Positions 8,353-16,396 of a stretch of DNA of 64,000 nucleotides are shown piece after piece. The number at the start of each line of letters is the position of its first letter. Within the stretch, counting starts at the first letter, position 1. The DNA is from Herbinix sp. (GTDB lineage Bacteria; Bacillota; Clostridia; Lachnospirales; Lachnospiraceae): the NCBI GenBank assembly GCA_029240245.1, contig JARBTJ010000010.1, positions 1-64,000 of the forward strand, read 5' to 3'. The translations under genes and the position numbers were made by a program. The notes under the pieces were generated by a model that did not search any database, was not told the DNA's origin, and saw only the letters and a program-made list of their open reading frames with translations.

Positions 8353-8371
8353 GAAAGGGTGGGCGGTATTT

Positions 8372-8740
8372 ATGGTTAGCTATACCACAAAAGAATACTA
8401 TACTGAAAAGTATTTGCAGGGTAGGACGGCGGTCATTAGTGCCGCCGATTTCCCTCAATTAGCTCAGAAAGCTACTCAGAGGATTAAGAAGTATTCCGGT
8501 GATAATGTGGATGAGAATGCAACCTTACCGGATGAGCTCCAGATGTGTTGCTGTGAGGTTGCTGAGGCTCTGTTCAGAGCAGATCAGGAAGACACTAAAG
8601 GAATTGCTTCAGAAAAGGTTGGGGAATACGCGGTATCCTATGTGAGCCCGGAAGCCAAGGAGAAACTGTTGAGTGTATCGGTTCGGAGTATCATCTATAA
8701 CTGGCTTGCAATGACCGGCTTATTGTATCGGGGGTGTTGA
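8372..8740 (+). CDS. Head-tail connector protein (adaptor)
   Basis: A 122-residue, mainly helical protein immediately after the capsid gene, the usual place of the Gp15/gp6-like adaptor that docks on the portal ring. Conserved features include the N-terminal TTKEYYTEKYLQG and the central AEALFRADQEDTKGIASEKV segment shared by connectors of Firmicutes siphoviruses. It is 1 nt from the next gene. Assignment rests on position, length and motif style. Confidence 0.75.
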   Translation: MVSYTTKEYYTEKYLQGRTAVISAADFPQLAQKATQRIKKYSGDNVDENATLPDELQMCCCEVAEALFRADQEDTKGIASEKVGEYAVSYVSPEAKEKLLSVSVRSIIYNWLAMTGLLYRGC

Positions 8741-8741
8741 T

Positions 8742-9113
8742 ATGTATACCAATGCAGATATGACGCTGTATTCCTGCAGTAAGGACGGTAAATTCACCCG
8801 GGAGGTTATCCGGAAAGTATTCTGGGAGGAAGTCAAGCAAGCTCTGATCGAGAAGACCGGGCTGACATCATCCGATGCAGTGAAGGTATTCATACCGACC
8901 GGCAGCGCTCCGGATGGACTGAACTTTACTACGGGCAAGGATCTGGTTATTAAGGATATTGTAGAAACTGAATTTGATAATACATCTCTGCAGACGATTT
9001 CGGCGTCACTGACAGATCTAAAAGCTACTCATGATGTTTATACAGTCACGGTAGCAGATGGTAAGCTATATGGCAGCCCGGTAATGCAGCACTATCAAAT
9101 ATCCTGTAAGTAG
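8742..9113 (+). CDS. Putative head-closure protein (DUF6751-like)
   Basis: A 123-residue protein in the slot of the head-tail stopper. It begins MYTNADMTLYS and contains a mixed alpha/beta core with FIPTGSAPDGLNFTTGKDLV. I recall this pattern for phage proteins of the DUF6751 type. Its gene is packed 1 nt after the adaptor and 8 nt before the minor capsid gene, consistent with a connector module. Function is inferred from gene order. Confidence 0.65.
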   Translation: MYTNADMTLYSCSKDGKFTREVIRKVFWEEVKQALIEKTGLTSSDAVKVFIPTGSAPDGLNFTTGKDLVIKDIVETEFDNTSLQTISASLTDLKATHDVYTVTVADGKLYGSPVMQHYQISCK

Positions 9114-9121
9114 GTGATATT

Positions 9122-9538
9122 ATGAATTATAACCTTGAAATGAAATCCATAAATCAACTATGCCAGGAAAGAGGCATCCAGGTTAACGGAAGGACACAGA
9201 AATTTATCGACCAGGAAGTAATTCGGCTGATGGATCCTTACACTCCTAATCTAAACGGTATACTTATTAAAAGCGCTACCATGGGAACAAAAATAGGATC
9301 CGGAGACATCAAGCAAAATGCTCCATATGCTAGATACCAGTATTACGGCAAACTGATGGTATCTTCCATCACCGGTAGTGCCTGGAGCCATGGAGAGAGT
9401 AAAGTATTAACCGATAAGGATCTTATACATAACACGAGTAAGAATTCACTGGCCGGTCCGTTTTGGTTCGAGCGCATGAAGGCTGATAAGAAAGAGCAGA
9501 TCCTCCGGGGAGCTCAGAAGATAGCAGGTGGAAGATGA
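9122..9538 (+). CDS. Minor capsid / tail completion protein
   Basis: A 138-residue protein matching the Minor_capsid_2-type family found between head closure and tail terminator genes. The motif NAPYARYQYYGKLMV followed by GPFWFERMKADKKEQILRGA is characteristic of the Gp10-like tail completion proteins in Firmicutes phages. It overlaps the next gene by 4 nt (ATGA), so the two are probably translationally coupled. Confidence 0.75.
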   Translation: MNYNLEMKSINQLCQERGIQVNGRTQKFIDQEVIRLMDPYTPNLNGILIKSATMGTKIGSGDIKQNAPYARYQYYGKLMVSSITGSAWSHGESKVLTDKDLIHNTSKNSLAGPFWFERMKADKKEQILRGAQKIAGGR

Positions 9539-9987
9539 ATATTATTGAATTAGTAAAGCAGATTATTTCAGAATTTCCACAGATCAGCGCTTTAAACAAG
9601 GGTGTGGATGTGGATTTTAACGAAGCAGATAGCGGTTGTTGTGGATTATATCCGACGGGTGATCAGCTGATAAAAGAAGATATCCTAGGTAATCAGGATA
9701 GAACACATAATTTCGTGCTATATGCGGTATTTGATGGTTTCAATGATTATCAGAGATTAGCAAATAGTACATTTTTATTGGATTTGGTTTACTGGCTCGA
9801 ACATGCAGCCAATGGTCAATCAATCGAAGTTACTATTGACGAGCAGATTGTGACAGGTAAATTAACAAAGCTCAGCGGTGCTAACGGTATGCTTTACGGA
9901 TACCAGGAAGGCACATTGAGCGGACAAGTAACGTATCAGTTACAGATTTATGCTCAATACCATTTAGAAAGTGAGGAATTACTATAA
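9535..9987 (+). CDS. Tail terminator-like minor capsid protein 3
   Basis: A 150-residue protein, the usual size and position of the tail terminator that stops tail tube growth and joins tail to head. The pattern matches the Minor_capsid_3 family of phages from Firmicutes (aromatic FVLYAVFDGFNDYQRLANS and FLLDLVYWLE). It overlaps the preceding gene by 4 nt and the major tail gene by 1 nt. Confidence 0.7.
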   Translation: MNIIELVKQIISEFPQISALNKGVDVDFNEADSGCCGLYPTGDQLIKEDILGNQDRTHNFVLYAVFDGFNDYQRLANSTFLLDLVYWLEHAANGQSIEVTIDEQIVTGKLTKLSGANGMLYGYQEGTLSGQVTYQLQIYAQYHLESEELL

Positions 9988-10487
9988 TGGCTGAAGTTAT
10001 TACAGGCAAAATTAAAAGAAAGTACATGGCACATTTCATTGACTCTGCTCCGGTAGCTGGTCCGGCGGTATATAATCGCCTTGGATCGGATCTGGAAGAG
10101 TACACGGTTGAGATGAATGCCAATGTCGAGACTAAAACAAATATCCTGAATGAGAGTGTAACCTCCATTGACGGATATCAGCCCCAGGCATCAGTTGAAC
10201 CGTATTTTGCGGTTGTTGGTGACCCTATGTTTACTAGGCTGCAGAAAATCGTGGATGAACGTCAGACATTGGATGATCTTAAGACAAAAACTGTTGAGGT
10301 GCATCTCTGGGAGGCTGCGGCTCCGGAAGGTTCTTACGTTGCGTATCAGGAGGATGCAATCATTGAGGTTGTTTCCTACGGCGGCGATACAACCGGTTAT
10401 CAGATTCCATTCAATGTGCATAATACCGGTAACCGCGTAAAAGGTACATTTGTTTTGGCAACCAAGACCTTTACACCGGATGCTTAA
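9987..10487 (+). CDS. Major tail (tube) protein
   Basis: A 166-residue protein in the tail tube position. It is beta-rich and contains the segment YTVEMNANVETKTNILNESV that is typical of tail tube proteins in clostridial siphoviruses. A long untranslated gap with a strong hairpin follows (10512-10540) before the chaperone gene, which fits the need for far more tube protein than chaperone. Confidence 0.85.
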   Translation: MAEVITGKIKRKYMAHFIDSAPVAGPAVYNRLGSDLEEYTVEMNANVETKTNILNESVTSIDGYQPQASVEPYFAVVGDPMFTRLQKIVDERQTLDDLKTKTVEVHLWEAAAPEGSYVAYQEDAIIEVVSYGGDTTGYQIPFNVHNTGNRVKGTFVLATKTFTPDA

Positions 10488-10511
10488 TTAACCATTTAGT
10501 ATTTATTTGGT

Positions 10512-10554
10512 GGGCGGTGGTTACCTCCTTCCCACTGCCCATATTATAGGAGGG
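10512..10554 (+). promoter_or_regulatory. Hairpin with anti-SD loop upstream of the tail chaperone gene
   Basis: A 9-bp stem GGGCGGTGG (10512-10520) / CCACTGCCC (10532-10540) presents a loop containing CCTCCTT. The ribosome binding site AGGAGGG of the next gene lies at 10548-10554 and is complementary to that loop. No T-run follows, so this is not a normal terminator. It may limit chaperone translation relative to tube protein. Confidence 0.5.
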
Positions 10555-10561
10555 ATATATC

Positions 10562-10999
10562 ATGCAAAATTTGAATTTTGATGATGGATTTAAGGAGTTT
10601 AGTATAAACAATGACCCGAACAGGGTAATTCGGTTTAATCCGGCTGATTTTGGCATCATAGAGCGCATAAATGTAGCTTATCAAGAGATTGAAAAAGCCA
10701 CTCAGATAGATGAGGATATAGAGCTTAAGGCTGACGGATCTCCGGTTGAGCTGATTGGTAAGGCTGCTGAAATTGTTCAGGGCATCAGCAACACGATTAA
10801 AAAGCAAATTGATTATATCTTCAATAGCTCGGTTTCAGAGGCTGCATTTGGACATCAGAGTCCACTTGGGATGGTTAAGGGAGTTCCTTTATATGAACGA
10901 TTCTTGAATTCCATTATTCCAGTGATAGAGAAGGAAGTTAAATCAGAGATGGCAGCGAGCCAGAAGCGAATTGGCAAATATACAAGTCAGGTGAAGTAA
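10562..10999 (+). CDS. Tail assembly chaperone, gpG-like
   Basis: A 145-residue acidic helical protein directly after the tube protein, the position of the first tail assembly chaperone that coats the tape measure protein. It ends 1 nt before the Gp15-type gene. In many phages the second chaperone is made by frameshifting; here the second product has its own ATG at 11001 and I see no obvious slippery heptamer at the junction, so two separate proteins are expected. Confidence 0.75.
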   Translation: MQNLNFDDGFKEFSINNDPNRVIRFNPADFGIIERINVAYQEIEKATQIDEDIELKADGSPVELIGKAAEIVQGISNTIKKQIDYIFNSSVSEAAFGHQSPLGMVKGVPLYERFLNSIIPVIEKEVKSEMAASQKRIGKYTSQVK

Positions 11000-11000
11000 T

Positions 11001-11570
11001 ATGATTGGTTGCTTACCAAAACAATTAAATATCAATAACATTGAAAGAGCTATTCGGAGTGATTTTCGGGTGGCTCTTTTGATATTCCAGGCCTATAACG
11101 ATCTGGAGTTATCGGATCAGGAAAAAGGTATCGTAATGCTCGACTGTATTTATGAGGATTTCGATAGCATACCGTTTGAAGATTACCATGAAGCCCAGGA
11201 GAAAGCGCTATGGTTTTTGGATGGCGGCGGCGAGCCGGATGAAAACACAAATCATCAACAAGCAAAGAAGGTTATGGACTGGGAACAGGATGAGCAGCTT
11301 ATCTTCTCGGCTGTAAATAAAGTGGCTGGTTATGAAACGCGATCAGTAGAATATCTTCACTGGTGGACCTTCCTTGGATACTTTAATGAAATCGGAGAAG
11401 GTCTTTTTTCGACTGTTATTAATATTCGACAAAAGAAAAACAAAGGTAAGAAATTAGAGAAATATGAGCAGGAATTCTATAGGGAAAATAAGAAACTCAT
11501 TGATATTAAAGTGAAACTCACGCCTGAAGAACAGGCAGAAAAAGAATATTTTGAGAAACTCCTCGGTTAG
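11001..11570 (+). CDS. Tail assembly chaperone, Gp15 family
   Basis: A 189-residue protein with the conserved signature of phage Gp15 proteins: DFRVALLIFQAYNDLELSDQEK near the N-terminus, MDWEQDEQLIFSAVNKV, and WWTFLGYFNEIGEGLFSTVI. It is encoded between the first chaperone and the tape measure gene, as expected for the protein that works with it in tail assembly. The basic C-terminal stretch (RQKKNKGKKLEKYE) is common in this family. Confidence 0.9.
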   Translation: MIGCLPKQLNINNIERAIRSDFRVALLIFQAYNDLELSDQEKGIVMLDCIYEDFDSIPFEDYHEAQEKALWFLDGGGEPDENTNHQQAKKVMDWEQDEQLIFSAVNKVAGYETRSVEYLHWWTFLGYFNEIGEGLFSTVINIRQKKNKGKKLEKYEQEFYRENKKLIDIKVKLTPEEQAEKEYFEKLLG

Positions 11571-11576
11571 AAAGGG

Positions 11577-14381
11577 GTGATACATATCGCATTTGATGGT
11601 AGTTTGAAATTTGATACCCAGATAGATACAGAGGGATTTGCACGTGGTACTAATACAATAAAGTCACAGGCCAATGGTATGAAAAGTACCTTATTAAGCC
11701 TTGGTAAAACAATGGCTTTAGTGTTTGGTGTTAGGCAGCTGGTTAGATATAGCAAGCAGGCTATCGATACAGCCAGTGACCTACAGGAAGTTCAAAACGT
11801 TGTTGATACAGCATTTGGTGACATGGCTTATAAGATGGAAGATTTTGCGAAGACCTCCATCGATACCTTTGGATTATCTAAATTAGCGGCTAAAGAGATG
11901 GGATCGCTTTTCATGGCTATGTCTACCGGAATGGGTCAGGCATCAGATACAGCATCCGATATGGCAGTAAATATTACTGGTAGGCTTGCTGATATTATGT
12001 CGTTTTATAATAAGACCAAGGAAGAAGTTCAGACCATTGGTAAGGCGATTTACACTGGAGAGACGGAGCCATTGAAGGCGATAGGTCTGGTGGCGACAGA
12101 GACGAATTTATCCCTATTTGCATTACAAAAAGGTTTCAAAACAGCATACAGTGAAATGGCTGCTGATCAAAAATTATTAGTTAGACAACTGTATTTTATG
12201 GAGAAGACTTCCTTAGCAGCCGGTGACTTTGCAAAGACTTCCGGATCCTGGGCGAATCAGACTAGAGTATTAACAGAGCGGTGGAAAGAGTTCCTAGGAC
12301 TTATCGGTCAAGGGTTAATTCAGGTACTGACTCCTGCAGTAAGGTTTCTGAATACGGCCATGTCATACATGATATCCATGGCGAATGCAGCGGGCAAAGT
12401 ATTATCATCAGTATTTGGTTTAGGTGGTGCAACTGATAATCTGGTACAAAATACGGCAGCTATAGCATCAGGTTCCGAGGATGCAAGCGCAGGCTTGTCC
12501 GATATGGGTAAGTCAGCGAAAAAAGCCTCTAAAGATGCAAAAGGAAGTGCATCTGGGTTTGATCAGATCAATAATATTACAGATAATATAGCAGATAATG
12601 CAGAAATAGCATCTGATTCCTTATTAGATATAGATGGTGGATCTGGTATAGGTTTGACTCCGGAGATAGGTTCGGTCGATGCAACTAAATTAGAAAAAAG
12701 TCTATCTGGTATAGCAGAAAAGATTAAAAGTGCATTACAACCATCATTTGATGCGTTTGACAGGCTTAAAACAGCCGTGTCACCATTTGCTGATAATGTT
12801 GGACAGGGGCTTAGGTGGTTGTATGATAATGTTTTGGTTCCATTTGCATCCTGGACGGTCACAGAATACATACCAGCATTTTTAGATAACTTGGGAGCTA
12901 CGATTGGGGTAGTAAGTTCTGTGATTGAGGTACTTAAACCGCTCGGAGTATGGTTGTGGGAAAATTTTTTGTTACCTATAGCAACTTGGACAGGTGGGCT
13001 TATAATAGAGATTTTGAATTTAATGACTGATGCACTAAATAACTTATCTGCTTGGATACTAAATAATCAAGAGGTCGTTGCAAATGCAGCAATTATAATT
13101 GGTAGTTTTTTTGCAGCATTTGGAGTTATGAATTTGATTGCAGCAATGGCTCCTTTATTAGGCTCTCTGGCCGGATTGATTAGTAGTGGTACGTTGCTTA
13201 GCACAATTTTAAGCGGAATAGGTGCAATAATCGGAGCAATTACAAGTCCGATAACTATTGCGGTGGTAGCGATCGGGCTATTGATATACAGCTTCATTGA
13301 CTTATATAACAGTAGTGAAAGCTTCCGGCAATCAATTGCGGATTTAGGGCAGACTTGGTTGACTGCACTGCAGCCTCTTGCGGATTTTGTTGGAACGGTA
13401 TTGACAGATGCATGGGAAAAAATCCTAAAACCTGTTATTGATTTTTTTGTTAACACACTATTGCCTAATTTAATTGATACGTTCAAAAACCTTTGGGAAA
13501 ATATCTTAGTTCCGTTAGGAAAATTTATTGGTACTGTCTTACAACCGGTATTTAAAGTTTTATCAGATCTATTGAAAATGCTATGGGAAAAGATTGTTTT
13601 ACCGTTAGCTAATGCCGTAGGTGGTGTACTAAAAAAAGCTTGGGACGGTATTTATCAAATATTGAATAAAACTGTAATTCCAATATTTAAGAAAGTAATC
13701 GAAGTATTACAATTCTTATGGGAAAAGGTTATCAACCCTATTATCAAAGTTCTATGGGATACATTGAAACCGGCTTTTGATACAGTGTTCTCCGGTATAG
13801 GAGAAGTAATTAATGGGCTTGGCAAGACACTCGGTGGAATAATTGATTTTATTACCGGAGTGTTTACTGGAGATTGGAAGAAGGCCTGGGAAGGAATCAA
13901 AGACATATTTGGGGGTGTATGGGATGCCTTAGTTGGAGTGGTCAAAATTCCAATTAATCTTATTATTGACTTAATCAATGGTTTAGTCGGTGGTATTGTC
14001 AAAGGTATAAACGCCGTAATAAAAGCTATAAACAGTATAAGCTTCGATATGCCTGATTGGTTAGGTGGTGGACATGTCGGATTTAATTTAAAAGAGTTGA
14101 CAGCTCCCAAGATACCTAAATTAGCAACCGGTACAGTGGTACCTGCCAATTATGGTGAATTCCTTGCAGTGCTCGGTGATAACAAACGAGAACCGGAGAT
14201 TGTTTCTCCTACTTCAGCTATTGAAAAAGCGCTGGAGAATGTTATGAACAGACGTAGTGGTAACACTGGTGAAATGGCTCATTTCACTATTAAGGTTGGT
14301 AACAAAGCAATATTAGAAGGTATTATTGAAGCCGATAAAGAATATCGGAAGCAAACAGGTAAATCAGCATTCGCATATTAG
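11577..14381 (+). CDS. Tape measure protein
   Basis: About 930 residues; sets tail length and takes part in DNA injection. The N-terminal 200 residues show the usual FDGSLKFDTQIDTEGF start and a helical ASDLQEVQNVVDTAFG segment; hydrophobic helices lie at about residues 500-590; the middle contains repeated tryptophan-centred units (LWENILVPLGKF, LWEKIVLPLANA, LWEKVINPIIKV) expected for a helical ruler. The only in-frame canonical start is GTG at 11577, which lies inside the AAAGGGG ribosome binding site. ATC at 11586 is at ideal spacing and aligns with the usual start of the family, so initiation there is likely (see findings). Confidence 0.9.
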   Translation: MIHIAFDGSLKFDTQIDTEGFARGTNTIKSQANGMKSTLLSLGKTMALVFGVRQLVRYSKQAIDTASDLQEVQNVVDTAFGDMAYKMEDFAKTSIDTFGLSKLAAKEMGSLFMAMSTGMGQASDTASDMAVNITGRLADIMSFYNKTKEEVQTIGKAIYTGETEPLKAIGLVATETNLSLFALQKGFKTAYSEMAADQKLLVRQLYFMEKTSLAAGDFAKTSGSWANQTRVLTERWKEFLGLIGQGLIQVLTPAVRFLNTAMSYMISMANAAGKVLSSVFGLGGATDNLVQNTAAIASGSEDASAGLSDMGKSAKKASKDAKGSASGFDQINNITDNIADNAEIASDSLLDIDGGSGIGLTPEIGSVDATKLEKSLSGIAEKIKSALQPSFDAFDRLKTAVSPFADNVGQGLRWLYDNVLVPFASWTVTEYIPAFLDNLGATIGVVSSVIEVLKPLGVWLWENFLLPIATWTGGLIIEILNLMTDALNNLSAWILNNQEVVANAAIIIGSFFAAFGVMNLIAAMAPLLGSLAGLISSGTLLSTILSGIGAIIGAITSPITIAVVAIGLLIYSFIDLYNSSESFRQSIADLGQTWLTALQPLADFVGTVLTDAWEKILKPVIDFFVNTLLPNLIDTFKNLWENILVPLGKFIGTVLQPVFKVLSDLLKMLWEKIVLPLANAVGGVLKKAWDGIYQILNKTVIPIFKKVIEVLQFLWEKVINPIIKVLWDTLKPAFDTVFSGIGEVINGLGKTLGGIIDFITGVFTGDWKKAWEGIKDIFGGVWDALVGVVKIPINLIIDLINGLVGGIVKGINAVIKAINSISFDMPDWLGGGHVGFNLKELTAPKIPKLATGTVVPANYGEFLAVLGDNKREPEIVSPTSAIEKALENVMNRRSGNTGEMAHFTIKVGNKAILEGIIEADKEYRKQTGKSAFAY

Positions 14382-14396
14382 GAAGGAGGTAGGGTT

Positions 14397-14801
14397 ATGG
14401 CATTTAGTGGATATTACATAAAAGTTAACGGTACAACGTTTCCCAACCGCCTCCTGGCGCATGAAGGGTACTCGAATACACCAAATCAGCGGACTGATAA
14501 GAACAGCTATGTTGATGGAATTGGAGCGCTGCACAGAAATATCCTTTCGGTACAGAGAAGTACAGTAAAAATAAAAACGATAGACGGTTTTACATATGGA
14601 CAAAAGATTATCATGAAGGCCTTCTTTATCCCCAGGGATGTTATCACAATGGAATACTGGAATGATGAAACCGATTCCTATAAGACTGCAAGGTTTTATG
14701 TACCTGATATCGAATATGTTCATAAGAGTCAGGACAGGTATGGACAACCGATATATAACGCTTTGGAGATAACCTTTATTGCATATGAGGGGGATCAGTG
14801 A
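14397..14801 (+). CDS. Tail protein, DUF6711-like
   Basis: A 134-residue protein between the tape measure and tail tip genes, where distal tail adaptors are encoded. It is beta-rich, with LHRNILSVQRSTVKIKT and FFIPRDVITMEYWNDETDSY as recognisable segments of the DUF6711-type phage family. It is shorter than typical Dit proteins and overlaps the next gene by 4 nt. The ribosome binding site AAGGAGG is perfect. Confidence 0.7.
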   Translation: MAFSGYYIKVNGTTFPNRLLAHEGYSNTPNQRTDKNSYVDGIGALHRNILSVQRSTVKIKTIDGFTYGQKIIMKAFFIPRDVITMEYWNDETDSYKTARFYVPDIEYVHKSQDRYGQPIYNALEITFIAYEGDQ

Positions 14802-16396
14802 TGTTAGATATTGCAGAAGCTCTTAAAACAATATATAAGAATGATACAGTCCCTAAGGTATCAAAGAACGTTCGGAAGGATTTGCAGTTAAATGTCCCTG
14901 CATTAAATTTAACCGTAAATACCGACCGCTTTGTAGATGATAGTTTTGAACTGGATGAAAGTTTGTTTTCGGATCATGATATTCGGTTTGGTGCATGTGA
15001 AGCAGCACAGATAAAATTCACCCTGGCTAATGTTCCGGAAGAGCTAAAGGGACAAGAGTTTACTATTAACCAGCTGATCAGCGGCTATACGGTCCCACTT
15101 GGCAAATACAAGGTTGATTCAGCCAAGAAACAGGACAATCTCATATTCAAGGATGTTATTGCTTACGATAAACTAAAGAAAGCAGATGATGATGTATCTT
15201 CATGGTATAATACCAGATCTTTTCCGATGACGCTTGCTGCATTCCGGGCAAGTCTGCTTTCATACCTGGGGATTGTGGAGGAGCTGCGGTCCCTTCCAAA
15301 CGACTCCATGCTTGTCCAGAAGACCATAGAGCCCACACAATTAAGTGGTAGAAAGGTATTGGAAGCCTGTGAGGAAATAAACGGCTGTTTCGGTCATATA
15401 AACAGACTGGGCAAGTTCGTTCATATCATCCTCGAGCCGGCATATGGTTTGTATCCAACAATTAATTTGTATCCTGCAGAGGATCTTAACCCGGTTGTAG
15501 ATACAGATACATCATTCTTCCAGGATGGTTCCCATGCTGCTGAGCTTGATGAAGGTATGTATCACCCAGTAACTTTTGAAGAGTATACCGTAAAGGGTAT
15601 TGATAAGCTTCAGATCCGTTCGGAAGAACATGATATTGGAGCAATAGTCGGAACCGGTACGAATGCATATGTTATTGAGGGTAATTTCCTTGTTTTCGGT
15701 AAATCAGCCACAGAGCTGGAAGCAATAGCATGGAATGCTTTCTCTAATATTAACAGGAGACCGTACCGGCCTTATCAAAGTAAAAATATTGGTCTGCCTT
15801 ATATCGAAGTAGGAGACACAATTAAATTCAAGACTGAGGATCCGGTTACAGGTTATGTATTTAAACGCACTCTTTCCGGAATACAGGTCCTTCAGGACGA
15901 GTACTCAGCTGATGGATCGGAGGAAAGGGAACAAAACCACGGTGTTAACAATGAGGTTATTCAGCTTCAGGGCAAAGCAACGAAGATAAAAAAAGATGTC
16001 GAAGGAATACAGACGGAAGTATCAGACCTGGCACAGAATACTCAGACGCGTTTTGATCAGACTGCAATTGCTATATCAGCAGAAGCATCCAGAGCATCAA
16101 CTGCAGAAGGACAACTAGATAGTAAGATAACTCTTACAGCTGATGAAATTAAGCAAGAAACATCTCAAACCTATGCTACAAAGAATGAATTATCAACGTA
16201 TGCGGACACAGTAGCTGGAAGCTTGAATGACCTGCAGAACCAGATTGATGGTAATATTACAACTTGGTTTTATAATTATGAGCCTACAAACTCAAACGCT
16301 CCTGCAACGGGTTGGGATACTACAGAAAAAAAAATATTCATCTTGGCGACTTATTCTACAATACATCAAACGGGTATGCATATCGGTGGCAATTAG
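14798..16396 (+). CDS. Tail tip / minor structural protein, N-terminal part
   Basis: 532 residues before the stop. The first 370 residues form a baseplate hub/tail-endopeptidase-like region (FVDDSFELDESLFSDHDIRFG, GCFGHINRLGKFVHIILEP), followed by a coiled-coil region of repeating ASRASTAEGQLDSK-type units. The frame is then lost: residues after TTEKK (16325-16333) have no family resemblance, and the expected continuation NIHLGDLFYNTSNGYAYRW is read in the -1 frame of the next ORF. A run of nine A at 16326-16334 lies at the break. A single -1 slip gives a 1045-residue protein, the usual length of this family. Confidence 0.8.
   Translation: MMLDIAEALKTIYKNDTVPKVSKNVRKDLQLNVPALNLTVNTDRFVDDSFELDESLFSDHDIRFGACEAAQIKFTLANVPEELKGQEFTINQLISGYTVPLGKYKVDSAKKQDNLIFKDVIAYDKLKKADDDVSSWYNTRSFPMTLAAFRASLLSYLGIVEELRSLPNDSMLVQKTIEPTQLSGRKVLEACEEINGCFGHINRLGKFVHIILEPAYGLYPTINLYPAEDLNPVVDTDTSFFQDGSHAAELDEGMYHPVTFEEYTVKGIDKLQIRSEEHDIGAIVGTGTNAYVIEGNFLVFGKSATELEAIAWNAFSNINRRPYRPYQSKNIGLPYIEVGDTIKFKTEDPVTGYVFKRTLSGIQVLQDEYSADGSEEREQNHGVNNEVIQLQGKATKIKKDVEGIQTEVSDLAQNTQTRFDQTAIAISAEASRASTAEGQLDSKITLTADEIKQETSQTYATKNELSTYADTVAGSLNDLQNQIDGNITTWFYNYEPTNSNAPATGWDTTEKKIFILATYSTIHQTGMHIGGN

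Noticed and set aside
9600-9990. Leftward ORF at 9881-10168 opposite the tail terminator and tail tube genes
   Set aside because: Shadow frame of two overlapping structural genes without start signals.
10985-11005. Possible programmed frameshift between the two tail chaperones
   Set aside because: No slippery heptamer at the junction, and the second gene has its own ATG directly after the stop.
13067-13486. Long antisense ORFs in the tape measure gene (also 12563-12871 and 13655-14149)
   Set aside because: They mirror the codon pattern of the sense gene, lack ribosome binding sites and have low-complexity translations.
15156-15338. Short leftward ORFs within the tail tip gene
   Set aside because: Cys/Trp-rich translations without ribosome binding sites, typical of out-of-frame reading.
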